A stretch of 64,000 bases of DNA from Modicisalibacter radicis (lineage in GTDB: Bacteria > Pseudomonadota > Gammaproteobacteria > Pseudomonadales > Halomonadaceae): contig NZ_CAAHFN010000052.1 of the NCBI RefSeq assembly GCF_900961225.1, positions 1 to 64,000 on the forward strand. The letters are read 5' to 3'. The notes below the pieces were generated by a model. The model was not told where the DNA came from and made no database searches. It worked only from the letters and a program-made list of their open reading frames with translations. A program made the translations under genes and the position numbers. Position 1 is the first letter of the stretch, and each line of letters opens with the position of its first letter. Below, in pieces: positions 1 through 8,371 of this stretch.

Positions 1-71
1 TGACTACACCTGCCACGAAGGAGGACGAGCCCTCACACGACCCTGAACCTGTTCCGATGAAAGAGCACTGA
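1..71 (+). CDS. C-terminal tail of an unidentified protein (partial)
   Basis: The frame open from the window edge ends at a TGA at 69-71. It encodes an acidic, proline-rich tail (about 22 residues) ending PVPMKEH. No domain is visible, so the protein cannot be named. It lies at the left edge inside the low-GC island and could equally be chance coding. Confidence 0.22.
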   Translation, partial: TTPATKEDEPSHDPEPVPMKEH

Positions 72-125
72 TAAAAACCGGACAATCTGAAGTGATGAAA
101 TCCGGACAGCCTTCAATGGCGTTGA

Positions 126-401
126 CAAGCACCGAAGCCGCGCCACTGGGAAGATCGTATCAAGGAGCGCCAGACCTATGTCCGCAAGGCCTGGCTGATG
201 ACGGCCAAGGACATGGCCCAGGGCTGCGTCCCCGAGGAACAGGAGCTTGCCAAGCGTATCGCGGCTTGTGTGAGCTCCGCGCCGCCGATGAAGACAGAGC
301 GACACGAACTCCAGGAGAAGGTAGCGGGGCAGCTACAGCGTGCTCAATCGCGTCAGGGGACAGAGAAGAGAAGGAAGCAGGATCACCAAGATGAACGATA
401 G
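126..401 (+). pseudogene. Remnant of an unidentified island protein
   Basis: One frame is open from just after a stop at 123-125 to a TAG at 399-401. It encodes a charged, helix-prone stretch (WEDRIKERQTYVRKAW, then a Lys/Arg/Gln-rich tail). There is no start with a good ribosome binding site at its head; the first ATG is 198. It looks like the 3' end of a larger protein that has lost its front. Basic, helical C-termini of this sort occur in mobilisation proteins, but I do not recognise the family. Confidence 0.35.
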
Positions 402-465
402 GTTAGTCTTTGCAGACAAACTGTTGTTACAACATAACGGTAGAAACTTTCATCCCCTAGAAATT

Positions 466-747
466 TCAGCAGCCCATCCGGGCATTTAAGTAAAATTTAT
501 TATCTTCCTTGGTGGCATCTCGGCAGAGAGGCCGAACTACAGTTTCCGGCATATGGCCAGAATGAGGATATCCGGTTGCATTTCCCATGGTGATCTTCGT
601 TAAGGGCACCGAGCTGCGGATCGCCTCCATTGAGCCTTCCAGGTTGAACCTGCCGCCCACGACAAGGCTGCCGCGAAGGCTTCGTTTAGATAGCAGATAC
701 GGGTAGATGTGTCCATTATTCAAATAGATGGCGCTGCCTAGGCACAT
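466..747 (-). CDS. Small protein of unknown function, divergent from the ATPase/protease module
   Basis: A 93-residue reading frame starting MCLGSAIYLNNG. The ATG is preceded by AGAAAGGATG at ideal spacing, the best evidence that it is a real gene. No transmembrane segment or signal peptide is evident. The protein has four Cys, one at position 2, and a mixed composition; I do not recognise a family. It is divergent from ietA across a short AT-rich spacer, so it may be a regulator, an accessory part of the defence module, or an unrelated island gene. Confidence 0.55.
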   Translation of the reverse strand: MCLGSAIYLNNGHIYPYLLSKRSLRGSLVVGGRFNLEGSMEAIRSSVPLTKITMGNATGYPHSGHMPETVVRPLCRDATKEDNKFYLNARMGC

Positions 748-847
748 ATTTTACATCCTTTCTCAATGTTTTTATTGACTTTTTTTTATATTGTGGCTAG
801 AATTTCCTTTGATTTTGTTTGTTAGTCACTTTGTAGAGGGCGAGGGC

Positions 848-1945
848 GTGGAGCTGTCGAATGAGATGCTTGAAGTCGCAAGGCTTGCGCTTGAGGGTAA
901 GACCTCCGACGTGAGGCTTTATCTGGCTAAATTAATTCGCAAAATGCGAAAAGAAGATCCTGCATATGCTTCTAAACTAGAGAACCTTTTGAAGTCAGAG
1001 CCAGCAAGATCAAATGGTGTATTGCGGAAAACAAATTCTAAAGAAGAAAGCTTCTATCAAGGAGAGGGGCTTTCCCTGCTTCGTGACTTCCAAAGTAAAA
1101 ATGAATCTGCTCCGTTACTTGATAACTCTGTAAAAGTTCTTCTTCAGCAAATTGTGATGGAGCGGAAATGCTCTGAAGAGTTGGAAAAGAATGGGCTTTA
1201 TCCTACCAGTTCTATAATTTTTCAGGGGCCACCGGGTGTCGGGAAAACGATGACTGCTCATTGGCTTGCCCGTGAGCTTGATTTGCCTCTGTATATATTG
1301 GACCTCACTGCTGTTATGAGCAGTTTGCTGGGAAGGACTGGAAGTAATCTAAGGTCAGTACTTGATTATGCTAAAAGCCACCCCTGTGTGTTATTTCTTG
1401 ATGAAATAGACGCTATCGCTAAAAAAAGAAGCGATGAGTCAGATGTTGGTGAGATAAAACGCCTAGTCAATGTTTTGCTTCAAGAAATTGAGGATTGGCC
1501 ACATCAGGGTGTTTTAATTGCAGCTACAAACCACCCAGAGCTTGTAGATCCCGCTCTTTGGAGAAGGTTTGACTTGGATATTGGTTTTGAGCTGCCAAGT
1601 GAAGAGAATGTTAGGAGGGCCGTTGTCGAGTTTTTAGGTGACGATATTGAGAGCTTTTCTAATATAGTAGATCTTCTTGTTGATAGTCAGAAGGGCGAGT
1701 CCTATAGTAATATCAAAAGAACTGTAAACAAACTTAGGAAGCTAAAACTGATAAGTCCTAAAGAGTTTGAGAAGAATTGTGTTCATTATTTGTCTCCAAG
1801 TGTGAGCGAGATGTCTCGACAAGAAAGAATTTCGTTTGCAGTAAAGCTAGTGTCAGATTTCTCTTTCCCGAAACAGAAAGCTGCTAAACTTCTCGGCGTT
1901 AGTCGAGATACTATACGTAAAAAATTAGAACAGTCTTGTGCGTAA
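848..1945 (+). CDS. ietA: AAA-family ATPase, IetA-like
   Basis: ATPase half of an AAA-ATPase/subtilase pair of the IetAS type, known as a Ti-plasmid stability toxin-antitoxin and as the anti-phage system Gao_Iet. Numbered from an upstream TTG at 791, the Walker A motif GPPGVGKT is at residues 146-153, Walker B (VLFLDEID) at 200-207 and arginine-finger candidates RR at 258-259. The last 30 residues resemble a Fis-type helix-turn-helix (KAAKLLGVSRDTIRKKL). I chose the GTG at 848 because GAGGGCGAGGG precedes it and the region before it reads as a hydrophobic, non-conserved leader. ATG at 866 is the alternative. The stop lies 9 bases before ietS, so the two are surely one operon. Base composition is much AT-richer than the flanks, indicating transfer. 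Confidence 0.82.
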   Translation: MELSNEMLEVARLALEGKTSDVRLYLAKLIRKMRKEDPAYASKLENLLKSEPARSNGVLRKTNSKEESFYQGEGLSLLRDFQSKNESAPLLDNSVKVLLQQIVMERKCSEELEKNGLYPTSSIIFQGPPGVGKTMTAHWLARELDLPLYILDLTAVMSSLLGRTGSNLRSVLDYAKSHPCVLFLDEIDAIAKKRSDESDVGEIKRLVNVLLQEIEDWPHQGVLIAATNHPELVDPALWRRFDLDIGFELPSEENVRRAVVEFLGDDIESFSNIVDLLVDSQKGESYSNIKRTVNKLRKLKLISPKEFEKNCVHYLSPSVSEMSRQERISFAVKLVSDFSFPKQKAAKLLGVSRDTIRKKLEQSCA

Positions 1946-1954
1946 GGGGCTACG

Positions 1955-4162
1955 ATGGCAAAAAAAACTAATTATCTTATCGGAAAAGCTGAGGAGCTGG
2001 CGAAAATAACCCCTCCGCCAAAAATGAACCCACAGAGTAGGGATCTATATACAGTTGAGGAAGTCGTAGAGAGGTTAGCTCCGCAGCTCGAAAGAGTTAA
2101 TAGGGAGCTATCTGATCTTGACGAAAAGCTGTGCCCTAGAGGGTATGGCGTAGCGAAAATGACACTGCACCCGTCATTCATTGCAAAAGGACATTTTCCT
2201 AAGCAGCTTATTCGGGACATGGGGGTTAGGCCTATTGGGAGCAAAGCTGCAGAGGTTAAGCCCGATAAGTGGATGAGAAAGGGGGCTCCAAAACCTTCAC
2301 CATCCACGACTATATTCATTGCAGGGAAACTTGATAAGTTTGCTGAATTTGGGAGAAAGCTTCGCGGGGTTGATAAAGACTATTATGCAATCGATGACTT
2401 AATGAAGGTGTGGAGCTTTGAGAGCATTTCCGAAAGCTCAAAAATAAAGGATAACCCCGCTTCAAAGCCAGGGTATTTTGAAGTGGGAGTGCACCTAATT
2501 CCTGGTGGGTCTACAGACTTCATAAAGCAGTCGTTTATCTCTCATGCGGAAAGCCATGGGTTTGAAGTGAGAGATGATATTTCCATCGAAGTCTCGAATC
2601 TATGGTTTGTACCGGTAATTGGAGATTCAGAACTGGCCGTAGAGCTTGCTCGGCATTCTTTTGTTAGAGTAGTTCGACCAATGGCGCCACTGCGATCATT
2701 TAGGCCACTAGTCCGCTCCTTGCCAGGTTCATCAAGGGCCAAGCTGCCTTCAGCACCACCCCTAGCATCTGATATACGTGTAGCTATATTGGATGGAGGC
2801 CTACCAGAATCTCATTCTTTAGTCCCTTGGTTGAATGAATACAAGCTGTCTGATCCGAGTTCGAACGATTACCCAGGAGGGGTTGAGCATGGGCTTGGTG
2901 TAACGTCAGCCTTTCTGTTCGGCCCCTTGAGTCCAGATGAGGAGGCTCCTCGCCCTTACACATTTGTTGATCACTATAGGGTATTAGATCATGATATTTG
3001 TGGAGAAGATCCTCTTGAGCTTTATAGAACTCTAACGCATATCGAAGATGTTCTTATTTCTCGTCAGTATGAGTTTATTAACATCAGTCTTGGGCCTGAC
3101 TTGCCAATTGACGATGATGAAATACATCCATGGACTACACTTTTAGACTCTTATCTTTCTGACGGACAGACATTTTTAACGGTCGCCGCTGGAAATAATG
3201 GTGAAAGCGATAGTGCATTGGGGTTGAATCGAGTGCAGGTTCCTTCCGATAGTGTAAATGCAGTTGCTGTTGGAGCATCTGATAGAGTTGACGAAAATTG
3301 GAATAAAGCTATTTATAGCGCATCTGGACCTGGACGGGCTCCCGGCAGAGTAAAACCAGATTTGTTAGCTTTTGGGGGCTCGCATCATCAGTACTTTCAT
3401 GTGCTGAATGGTGAAGGAGATTCAATGATTGTACCTCAGCAGGGTACAAGTTTTTCCTCCCCTTATCTTCTTCGTAAAGCCGTTGGTATTCGTGCTTTAT
3501 TTGGAGATAATGTGACTCCTCTTGCAATAAAGGCACTTTTGATTAACTCGGCAAAAAGGAATGCTCAATCTCAGTACCAAATTGGCTGGGGTATGGTTTT
3601 AGATGATGTTGGTGCTTTAATCGAATCTCCAGAAGGCGTGGCTAAAATACTTTATCAGGGAGAGCTGCTTCCTGGAAAATATTTGAAAGTTCCTGTCCCG
3701 CTTCCGAAAATGGGGGTGAGCGGCATGGTTAAAATAAGTGCCACTTGTTGTTTTTCAACGCATGTGGACCCACAAGATACGTCTATGTACACAAAGGCGG
3801 GCGTTGAGATTTCATGGATACCTAAGAAAGGAAAAAATAAAGAGTCTTTTTTTCAACAAGTAAAAAAGGCTACTGAAGCCGAGCTGAGGAGAGATGCAGC
3901 AAAATGGGAAACAGTTTTACATGCGGAAAAGAGAAAAAATGGAAATAAGTTGGACGAGCCAGCTTTCGAAATACATTATATGGCGAGAGACTCAGGGGCG
4001 GAAGTGAGTGCAAAAAGTGCTGAAGTTATAAAGTATGCTTTTGTTGTCACGTTAGAGGCTCCAAAACACAAAGAGATCTTCTCTGATATACTTGATGCAT
4101 ATTCGGAAGTTCTTTCTGAAATTGAGCCAAGAATAGTATCTGATGTTGAGGTTGGAGTATAA
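1955..4162 (+). CDS. ietS: Subtilisin-like serine protease (S8), IetS-like
   Basis: 735-residue partner of the preceding ATPase. Residues 1-270 are a family-specific N-terminal region with no obvious signal peptide, so a cytoplasmic enzyme is likely. The S8 core follows: Asp280 in RVAILDGG, His312 in EHGLGVTSA, oxyanion Asn414 in VAAGNNG and nucleophile Ser499 in GTSFSSP. All catalytic residues are present, so the protease should be active. In pTiC58 the protease is the toxin and the ATPase the antitoxin; in phage defence both genes are needed. The tail beyond residue 560 is unassigned. The SD (AGGGGCTACG) lies in the ietA-ietS gap, and a perfect inverted repeat follows the stop. Confidence 0.85.
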   Translation: MAKKTNYLIGKAEELAKITPPPKMNPQSRDLYTVEEVVERLAPQLERVNRELSDLDEKLCPRGYGVAKMTLHPSFIAKGHFPKQLIRDMGVRPIGSKAAEVKPDKWMRKGAPKPSPSTTIFIAGKLDKFAEFGRKLRGVDKDYYAIDDLMKVWSFESISESSKIKDNPASKPGYFEVGVHLIPGGSTDFIKQSFISHAESHGFEVRDDISIEVSNLWFVPVIGDSELAVELARHSFVRVVRPMAPLRSFRPLVRSLPGSSRAKLPSAPPLASDIRVAILDGGLPESHSLVPWLNEYKLSDPSSNDYPGGVEHGLGVTSAFLFGPLSPDEEAPRPYTFVDHYRVLDHDICGEDPLELYRTLTHIEDVLISRQYEFINISLGPDLPIDDDEIHPWTTLLDSYLSDGQTFLTVAAGNNGESDSALGLNRVQVPSDSVNAVAVGASDRVDENWNKAIYSASGPGRAPGRVKPDLLAFGGSHHQYFHVLNGEGDSMIVPQQGTSFSSPYLLRKAVGIRALFGDNVTPLAIKALLINSAKRNAQSQYQIGWGMVLDDVGALIESPEGVAKILYQGELLPGKYLKVPVPLPKMGVSGMVKISATCCFSTHVDPQDTSMYTKAGVEISWIPKKGKNKESFFQQVKKATEAELRRDAAKWETVLHAEKRKNGNKLDEPAFEIHYMARDSGAEVSAKSAEVIKYAFVVTLEAPKHKEIFSDILDAYSEVLSEIEPRIVSDVEVGV

Positions 4163-4181
4163 AACTTGTTTGTGATTTATT

Positions 4182-4204
4182 AATGGCGCCAGTTTGGCGC
4201 CATT
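4182..4204 (+). terminator. Inverted repeat, probable transcription terminator
   Basis: A perfect 10-bp stem (AATGGCGCCA / TGGCGCCATT) around a 3-base loop, 19 bases after the ietS stop. There is no long T tract, so it may be a weak or bidirectional terminator. Confidence 0.6.
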
Positions 4205-4436
4205 ATATTATGAGGTGTCATGATTAGTGAAATCGTGATTAATTTTCTGGATTTTGTGAAAGGAGTTCTGAGTTGTACCAAAATACGGAGCTGACAACGG
4301 TACATCCGCGGTACACACACCAGCTTCGTGTGCTATTCTTAATATTCGCTAAACTACTGATTCTAAAGAACTGTACCTTTCGCTCGATTACGGTTGCTTT
4401 TCCTTGAATATCAGTAACATATTGATTTAAAAGCGA
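4205..4436. other. AT-rich island end without a recognisable gene
   Basis: Between the ietS terminator and the tRNA fragment I see no convincing gene. The open frame here on the minus strand (4239-4505) is an artefact: its N-terminal GGPSRTRTCDPG is the antisense translation of the tRNA 3' end. Confidence 0.5.
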
Positions 4437-4482
4437 ACTCATAATCCCCGGGTCGCAGGTTCGAGTCCTGCTGGGCCCACCA
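4437..4482 (+). repeat. 3' fragment of tRNA-Met(CAT), probable island attachment site
   Basis: The sequence matches a tRNA-Met from the anticodon loop (CTCATAA, anticodon 4440-4442) through the T arm (GCAGG TTCGAGT CCTGC) and acceptor strand TGGGCCC to ACCA. The 5' strand of the anticodon stem does not pair and there is no D arm or acceptor 5' half, so it is not a functional tRNA. A 3' tRNA fragment exactly at a composition change is the classic scar left by tyrosine-integrase insertion into a tRNA gene. The intact tRNA gene and integrase would lie at the other island end, left of this window. Confidence 0.8.
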
Positions 4483-4637
4483 TAAATCAATCGCTCTCGG
4501 TTCATTTCCCTGCCTTTTTCTTCCGCTTTACCCTTGTGTCGAGAAAGTTTCCACGCTTGGGTTGCGTATCGCGCGATGAACGCGAAGACGCCTTGCCCGA
4601 TGCAAGACGAACCAGAACGCTTTCATGACGATCAGGG

Positions 4638-5570
4638 TCACGACTGCTCGGGGTCAAACGCCTGGCCAAAGCGATCCCAGTAGGGGGGATCGCCGAAATA
4701 GCCCTCCAGGAAGTCGACGAAGCACCGCACCTTGCTCGCCAGCAGCTGGCGATGGGCATACACCGCATAGAGCGACATTGGCTCGGGCTCATGCCGTGGC
4801 AGGACGATCCGCAGTTTTCCTGACTCGATCGCGGCGCCCGAGATGAAGGTGGGCTGCAGGACGATGCCGGCACCGGCGATGGCCGCCTCGACCAGCACAT
4901 CGCCGTTATTGCTGACCAGGCCGCCGTCACTGTGTTGGCCACGACCTGGCAATCCCCGGAAGGCCGACTCGCCGGTGTCCGGCTCCATGTAGCTGTAGTG
5001 CAGATAGCGATGTGCCTTGAGATCTTCCGGTTGGTGGGGGGTGCCGTGCTGTTGCAGGTACCCGGGCGAGGCGCAGAACACCACGCGTACCGGGGCGATC
5101 CGCTTGGCGATCAGCGAGGAGCTCTTCAGGTGGCCGATCCGCAGGGCGATGTCGAAGCCCTCTTCGACGATGTCGACCTTGCGATCGTTCAACTGGAGGT
5201 CGATGCCGACGCCGGGGTGGGCGCGTTGAAAGTCGCCCAGTAGCGGTGCCAGGTGGCGGGTGGCGAAGGACACCGGGGCACTGATCCGCAGCAGGCCCCG
5301 GGCCTGGGTGTGCAGGTCGTCGAGCTGATGCTCCATGTCGTCGATGTCGTTGAGTACCTGCTGCGCGCGCTGGTGATAGTGCCTGCCAGCTTCGGTCAGG
5401 TGGATCTTGCGAGTGGTGCGGTTGAGCAGGCGCACCCCCAGGTGCTGCTCGAGTCGCGAAACGTACTTGCTGACGAGCTGGGGGGACGTTTCCAGTCGCT
5501 CGGCGGCGTGGGTAAAGCTGCCTTCGCCGACCACGGTGACGAAGGCGCGCATGGCATCGATACGGTCCAT
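4638..5570 (-). CDS. LysR-family transcriptional regulator
   Basis: 310 residues. The N-terminal helix-turn-helix (about residues 1-60, RIDAMRAFVTVVGEGSFTHA then SPQLVSKYVSRLEQ) is followed by a LysR effector domain. The sequence resembles the DsdC/YafC-like LysR group that often controls a neighbouring oxidoreductase or DoxX gene. It is divergent from the DoxX gene, the usual arrangement for autoregulation and activation of the neighbour. The inducer is unknown. It is the first host gene after the island boundary and has GC-rich codon use. Confidence 0.85.
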   Translation of the reverse strand: MDRIDAMRAFVTVVGEGSFTHAAERLETSPQLVSKYVSRLEQHLGVRLLNRTTRKIHLTEAGRHYHQRAQQVLNDIDDMEHQLDDLHTQARGLLRISAPVSFATRHLAPLLGDFQRAHPGVGIDLQLNDRKVDIVEEGFDIALRIGHLKSSSLIAKRIAPVRVVFCASPGYLQQHGTPHQPEDLKAHRYLHYSYMEPDTGESAFRGLPGRGQHSDGGLVSNNGDVLVEAAIAGAGIVLQPTFISGAAIESGKLRIVLPRHEPEPMSLYAVYAHRQLLASKVRCFVDFLEGYFGDPPYWDRFGQAFDPEQS

Positions 5571-5604
5571 CGCTCACTCCGGGGGCAGGGGTGTCCAGAT
5601 TATC

Positions 5605-5618
5605 AACAAAGCGTTGTT
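5605..5618. promoter_or_regulatory. Candidate LysR operator
   Basis: AACAA-N4-TTGTT inverted repeat in the divergent LysR-DoxX spacer, the position and dyad shape expected of a LysR site. Inferred from symmetry only. Confidence 0.35.
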
Positions 5619-5733
5619 AAAAAGCCAATGACCGTCATCTTATTCTGCTTTTTCGGTGACAGTAGAGTGGCGTCATCGCTCGGGGGAAGGGCCCTCGGGA
5701 CACGACGACAGCGCAAGAGGCGAGGTGACGCTC

Positions 5734-6216
5734 ATGAACACGCAATTCGTACGGACCCTGTTCCACTCGCGAGGCGGTATCGCCGCCCTGGTCCTGCGGG
5801 TGCCGGTGGGGCTGATCCTGGCCGCTCACGGTTCTCAGAAGCTGTTTGGCTGGTTCGGTGGCTATGGGCTGGAAGGGACAGGGCAGTGGATGGCGAGCAT
5901 CGGTCTGGAACCGGGCCAACTGATGGCGTTGATGGCCGGCGGTGCCGAGTTCTTCGGCGGGCTGGCGCTGGTACTGGGCCTGCTGACTCGCCCGGCGGCG
6001 CTGGTGGTGGCCTTCGCGATGCTGGTGGCCATTTTCTCCGTGCATGTCGGCAATGGCCTGTTCATCGCCAACAACGGCTTCGAGTACGCCCTGAGCCTGT
6101 TCGTGATCACGCTGGCCCTGGCAATCCAGGGCGCGGGCCGGTTCTCCCTGGATGGCTTGCTGATGGCGCGCTTCGCGGATGCCGGAGTCGTGCCGGCCGG
6201 GCCCGGCGCGATCTGA
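5734..6216 (+). CDS. DoxX family membrane protein
   Basis: 160 residues with four predicted membrane segments. The start of the family is visible in LILAAHGSQKLFGWFGGYG and again in GGAEFFGGLALVLGLLTRPA. DoxX-type proteins are small inner-membrane proteins often linked to redox stress or quinone chemistry; the exact role is unsettled. I chose ATG 5734, preceded by GAGGCGAGGTG, over an upstream alternative start at 5656 whose leader is polar and unlike the family. It is followed closely by the dioxygenase gene and probably co-transcribed under the divergent LysR. Confidence 0.85.
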   Translation: MNTQFVRTLFHSRGGIAALVLRVPVGLILAAHGSQKLFGWFGGYGLEGTGQWMASIGLEPGQLMALMAGGAEFFGGLALVLGLLTRPAALVVAFAMLVAIFSVHVGNGLFIANNGFEYALSLFVITLALAIQGAGRFSLDGLLMARFADAGVVPAGPGAI

Positions 6217-6267
6217 AATTAACCGATGACGTCACGGCCGTGGAGCGTGACGGGAGGAACCGTAGCC

Positions 6268-7077
6268 ATGAGCACCACCACCGATGTGCTTTTTATTTCC
6301 CATGGCGGCGGGCCGCTGCCGTTGCTGGGCGACCCGGACCACCGTGAAATGGTGGAGCGGCTCACCGAGATCGCGGGCCGGCTGCGCAAGCCCGCCGCCA
6401 TCCTGGTCGTCAGCGCCCATTGGGAGGAGTCGCTGCCGACCATTACCTCGGGGGCCAACCCGGGGCTGATCTACGACTACTACGGTTTCCCGCCCGAGTC
6501 CTACGAGATCGAGTATCCCTGCCCCGGCGAACCGGCGCTGGCGCGGCAGGTCCACCAGGCGCTGGAGCAGGCCGGAATATCGGCACGGCTCGATGACCGG
6601 CGGGGCTTCGACCATGGGCTGTTCGTGCCCCTCAAGCTGATGTACCCGGCGGCGGACATACCCTGCGTGCAGCTGTCGCTGGTCGACAGCCTGGATGCCG
6701 CGACGCACCTGGCCATCGGCAGGGCGCTGCAGGCGCTGGACGTCGACGATCTGCTGGTGATCGGGTCCGGTTTCTCCTTCCATAACATGGCGGCGTTCTT
6801 CGCGCCCAGCAGTCCGGCCACCGAGGCGCGCAACCAGGCCTTCGAGGACTGGCTCGAGGCGACCTGTACCGACACGCGAATCGAGGAATCGGTGCGGGCC
6901 GAGCGCTTGATCCATTGGGACCGCGCTCCCCACGCCCGTTTCTGCCATCCCCGGGAGGAGCATCTGATGCCGCTTCATGTGTGCTACGGCCTGGCGGGCA
7001 GACCCAGCGAGCCATCCATCGTCGCCACGATCCTCGGGAAGAAGGCGGGGATGTTTCATTGGAAGGTGCCCGCGTGA
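6268..7077 (+). CDS. DODA-type extradiol ring-cleavage dioxygenase (YgiD-like)
   Basis: 269 residues of the class III extradiol dioxygenase family that includes E. coli YgiD and plant 4,5-DOPA dioxygenase. Conserved metal/active-site histidines are visible: His12 (FISHGGGP), His51 (VSAHWEE), His116 (FDHGLFVP) and His172 (GSGFSFHN). The natural substrate of bacterial members is usually unknown; YgiD opens catechol rings such as L-DOPA. The start at ATG 6268 is set by GGGAGGAAC just upstream. It probably forms an operon with doxX, a pairing seen elsewhere with LysR regulators. Confidence 0.85.
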   Translation: MSTTTDVLFISHGGGPLPLLGDPDHREMVERLTEIAGRLRKPAAILVVSAHWEESLPTITSGANPGLIYDYYGFPPESYEIEYPCPGEPALARQVHQALEQAGISARLDDRRGFDHGLFVPLKLMYPAADIPCVQLSLVDSLDAATHLAIGRALQALDVDDLLVIGSGFSFHNMAAFFAPSSPATEARNQAFEDWLEATCTDTRIEESVRAERLIHWDRAPHARFCHPREEHLMPLHVCYGLAGRPSEPSIVATILGKKAGMFHWKVPA

Positions 7078-7147
7078 AGATAAACCACCTGCTGCACGAG
7101 GTCCCGCATGGCGCCGTCGTTTTTATGTGCCCCGGCTCTTCGATGCC

Positions 7148-8371
7148 TTATGCCGACATGAAGTCGTTCCAGCGCCGGACCAGGTAGTTGTGCTCGTCCA
7201 TGACCGTGTTCCACACGGCGATACGGCTCATGCGCGTCAGGTAGTCTCCGCCATCGCGGATCTCGCCCCGGTGAATCAAGCCGCTGGCGCCGGAAGGGTC
7301 GGCAAGGTCCTCGGCGGCGGGCTTGCCCGCGTACCAGTAGTCCCATTCGGCGGGCGACAGGTGGGGGCGGGTCAGTTCCGGGGTGGAAATGTAGTAGCCC
7401 TGGCGGGCCATGACGGCACCGGGCCAGCCGGAAATCCACCAGTTGAGGTAGTCATAGGCGGCATCGAGCGTGCGGCCCTTGGCGTGGCGCGAGATCGACA
7501 TGCCACCGTACCAGGCGCGGTAGCCTTCCATGGGCGAGGCCATGCGAACCTTGATGTGGCGCTTCTTGAGGTTGGTCATGGCGGGTGACCAGAGGCTCTC
7601 GATGCCGACCCGGCCGCGTGCCATGTCCGAGGAGGCCTGGTCCTGGTTGCTCCAGAACGTCCGGAAGTGCTGTTGGCGCTTGAGGGTGATCAGGCAGTCG
7701 ATGAGGCTGTCGATCTCTCCCACGCTGAGGTCGCCAAGATCCTTGAACTCGACCAGCCCCGCCGCCTGGGCGGCCATCGCCGCGTCGATCGCGCCGATGG
7801 CGCTGTCGTTCTGCAGGCTGACCATGCCCCGCCAGCGCTTGTCCAGCAGCCAGGCCCAGCTCTCCTGATCGCGACTCAGCCCGTCCGGCAGCATGTCCAG
7901 GCGATAGCCGAAGCTGTCCGCGTTATGGCTGACCGGCAGCATGGTGATGTGGCCGCTGGGCCGGGAACCGCAACTGCCATCGGGCTGGATGTAGAGACGG
8001 TCGACGGGGTTGCTGCCGGCACCCAGCGGCGCGTGGGGCGTCAGGCGCCCGGTCTTCGGCAGGGCGTTGATCTTGTCCCAGTTGTCGATGCGCGCGATGT
8101 CGATGGGCTGGATGGCGTTGGCCGGCCACACGAAATCCACGTTGTGGAACCACTGGTCGTAGATGTCGAAGCTGTCCGGGGCCAGCACGCCGGCCCGTTG
8201 CGCGGCGACGCCGTCGAGCACGTCGAACGTCAGCCGAATGCCCAGGTCGGCTCGCGCTTGCCGGCGAATGCTCTCCAGCAGCGTGACCGAGGTGCCCAGC
8301 ACGCGCAGGTTGACCGGGCCGCGCTGGACGTAAGGCCCGCCCGAATCGGATGAGGGGACGGCATTAGGCAT
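7148..8371 (-). CDS. PotD-like ABC substrate-binding protein without a visible signal peptide
   Basis: 407 residues resembling extracellular solute-binding protein family 1 / spermidine-putrescine type proteins (LRVLGTSVTLLESI near the start, FDIYDQWFHNVDF, AYDYLNWWISGW near the end). The N-terminus (MPNAVPSSDSGG) has no hydrophobic export signal, lipobox or twin arginine. No ABC permease or ATPase is encoded nearby. The start codon overlaps the 3' end of the CobW gene by 8 bases, so translation is coupled and the start is not easily moved. It may be cytoplasmic and serve the neighbouring amidase system rather than transport. The ligand is unknown. Confidence 0.75.
   Translation of the reverse strand: MPNAVPSSDSGGPYVQRGPVNLRVLGTSVTLLESIRRQARADLGIRLTFDVLDGVAAQRAGVLAPDSFDIYDQWFHNVDFVWPANAIQPIDIARIDNWDKINALPKTGRLTPHAPLGAGSNPVDRLYIQPDGSCGSRPSGHITMLPVSHNADSFGYRLDMLPDGLSRDQESWAWLLDKRWRGMVSLQNDSAIGAIDAAMAAQAAGLVEFKDLGDLSVGEIDSLIDCLITLKRQQHFRTFWSNQDQASSDMARGRVGIESLWSPAMTNLKKRHIKVRMASPMEGYRAWYGGMSISRHAKGRTLDAAYDYLNWWISGWPGAVMARQGYYISTPELTRPHLSPAEWDYWYAGKPAAEDLADPSGASGLIHRGEIRDGGDYLTRMSRIAVWNTVMDEHNYLVRRWNDFMSA

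Noticed and set aside
4437..4482. A functional tRNA-Met gene
   Set aside because: Only the 3' half exists; the anticodon stem 5' strand does not pair and the D arm and acceptor 5' strand are missing.
4239..4505. Minus-strand 88-residue frame with GGPSRTRTCDPG
   Set aside because: It is the antisense translation of the tRNA 3' end, a well-known annotation artefact.
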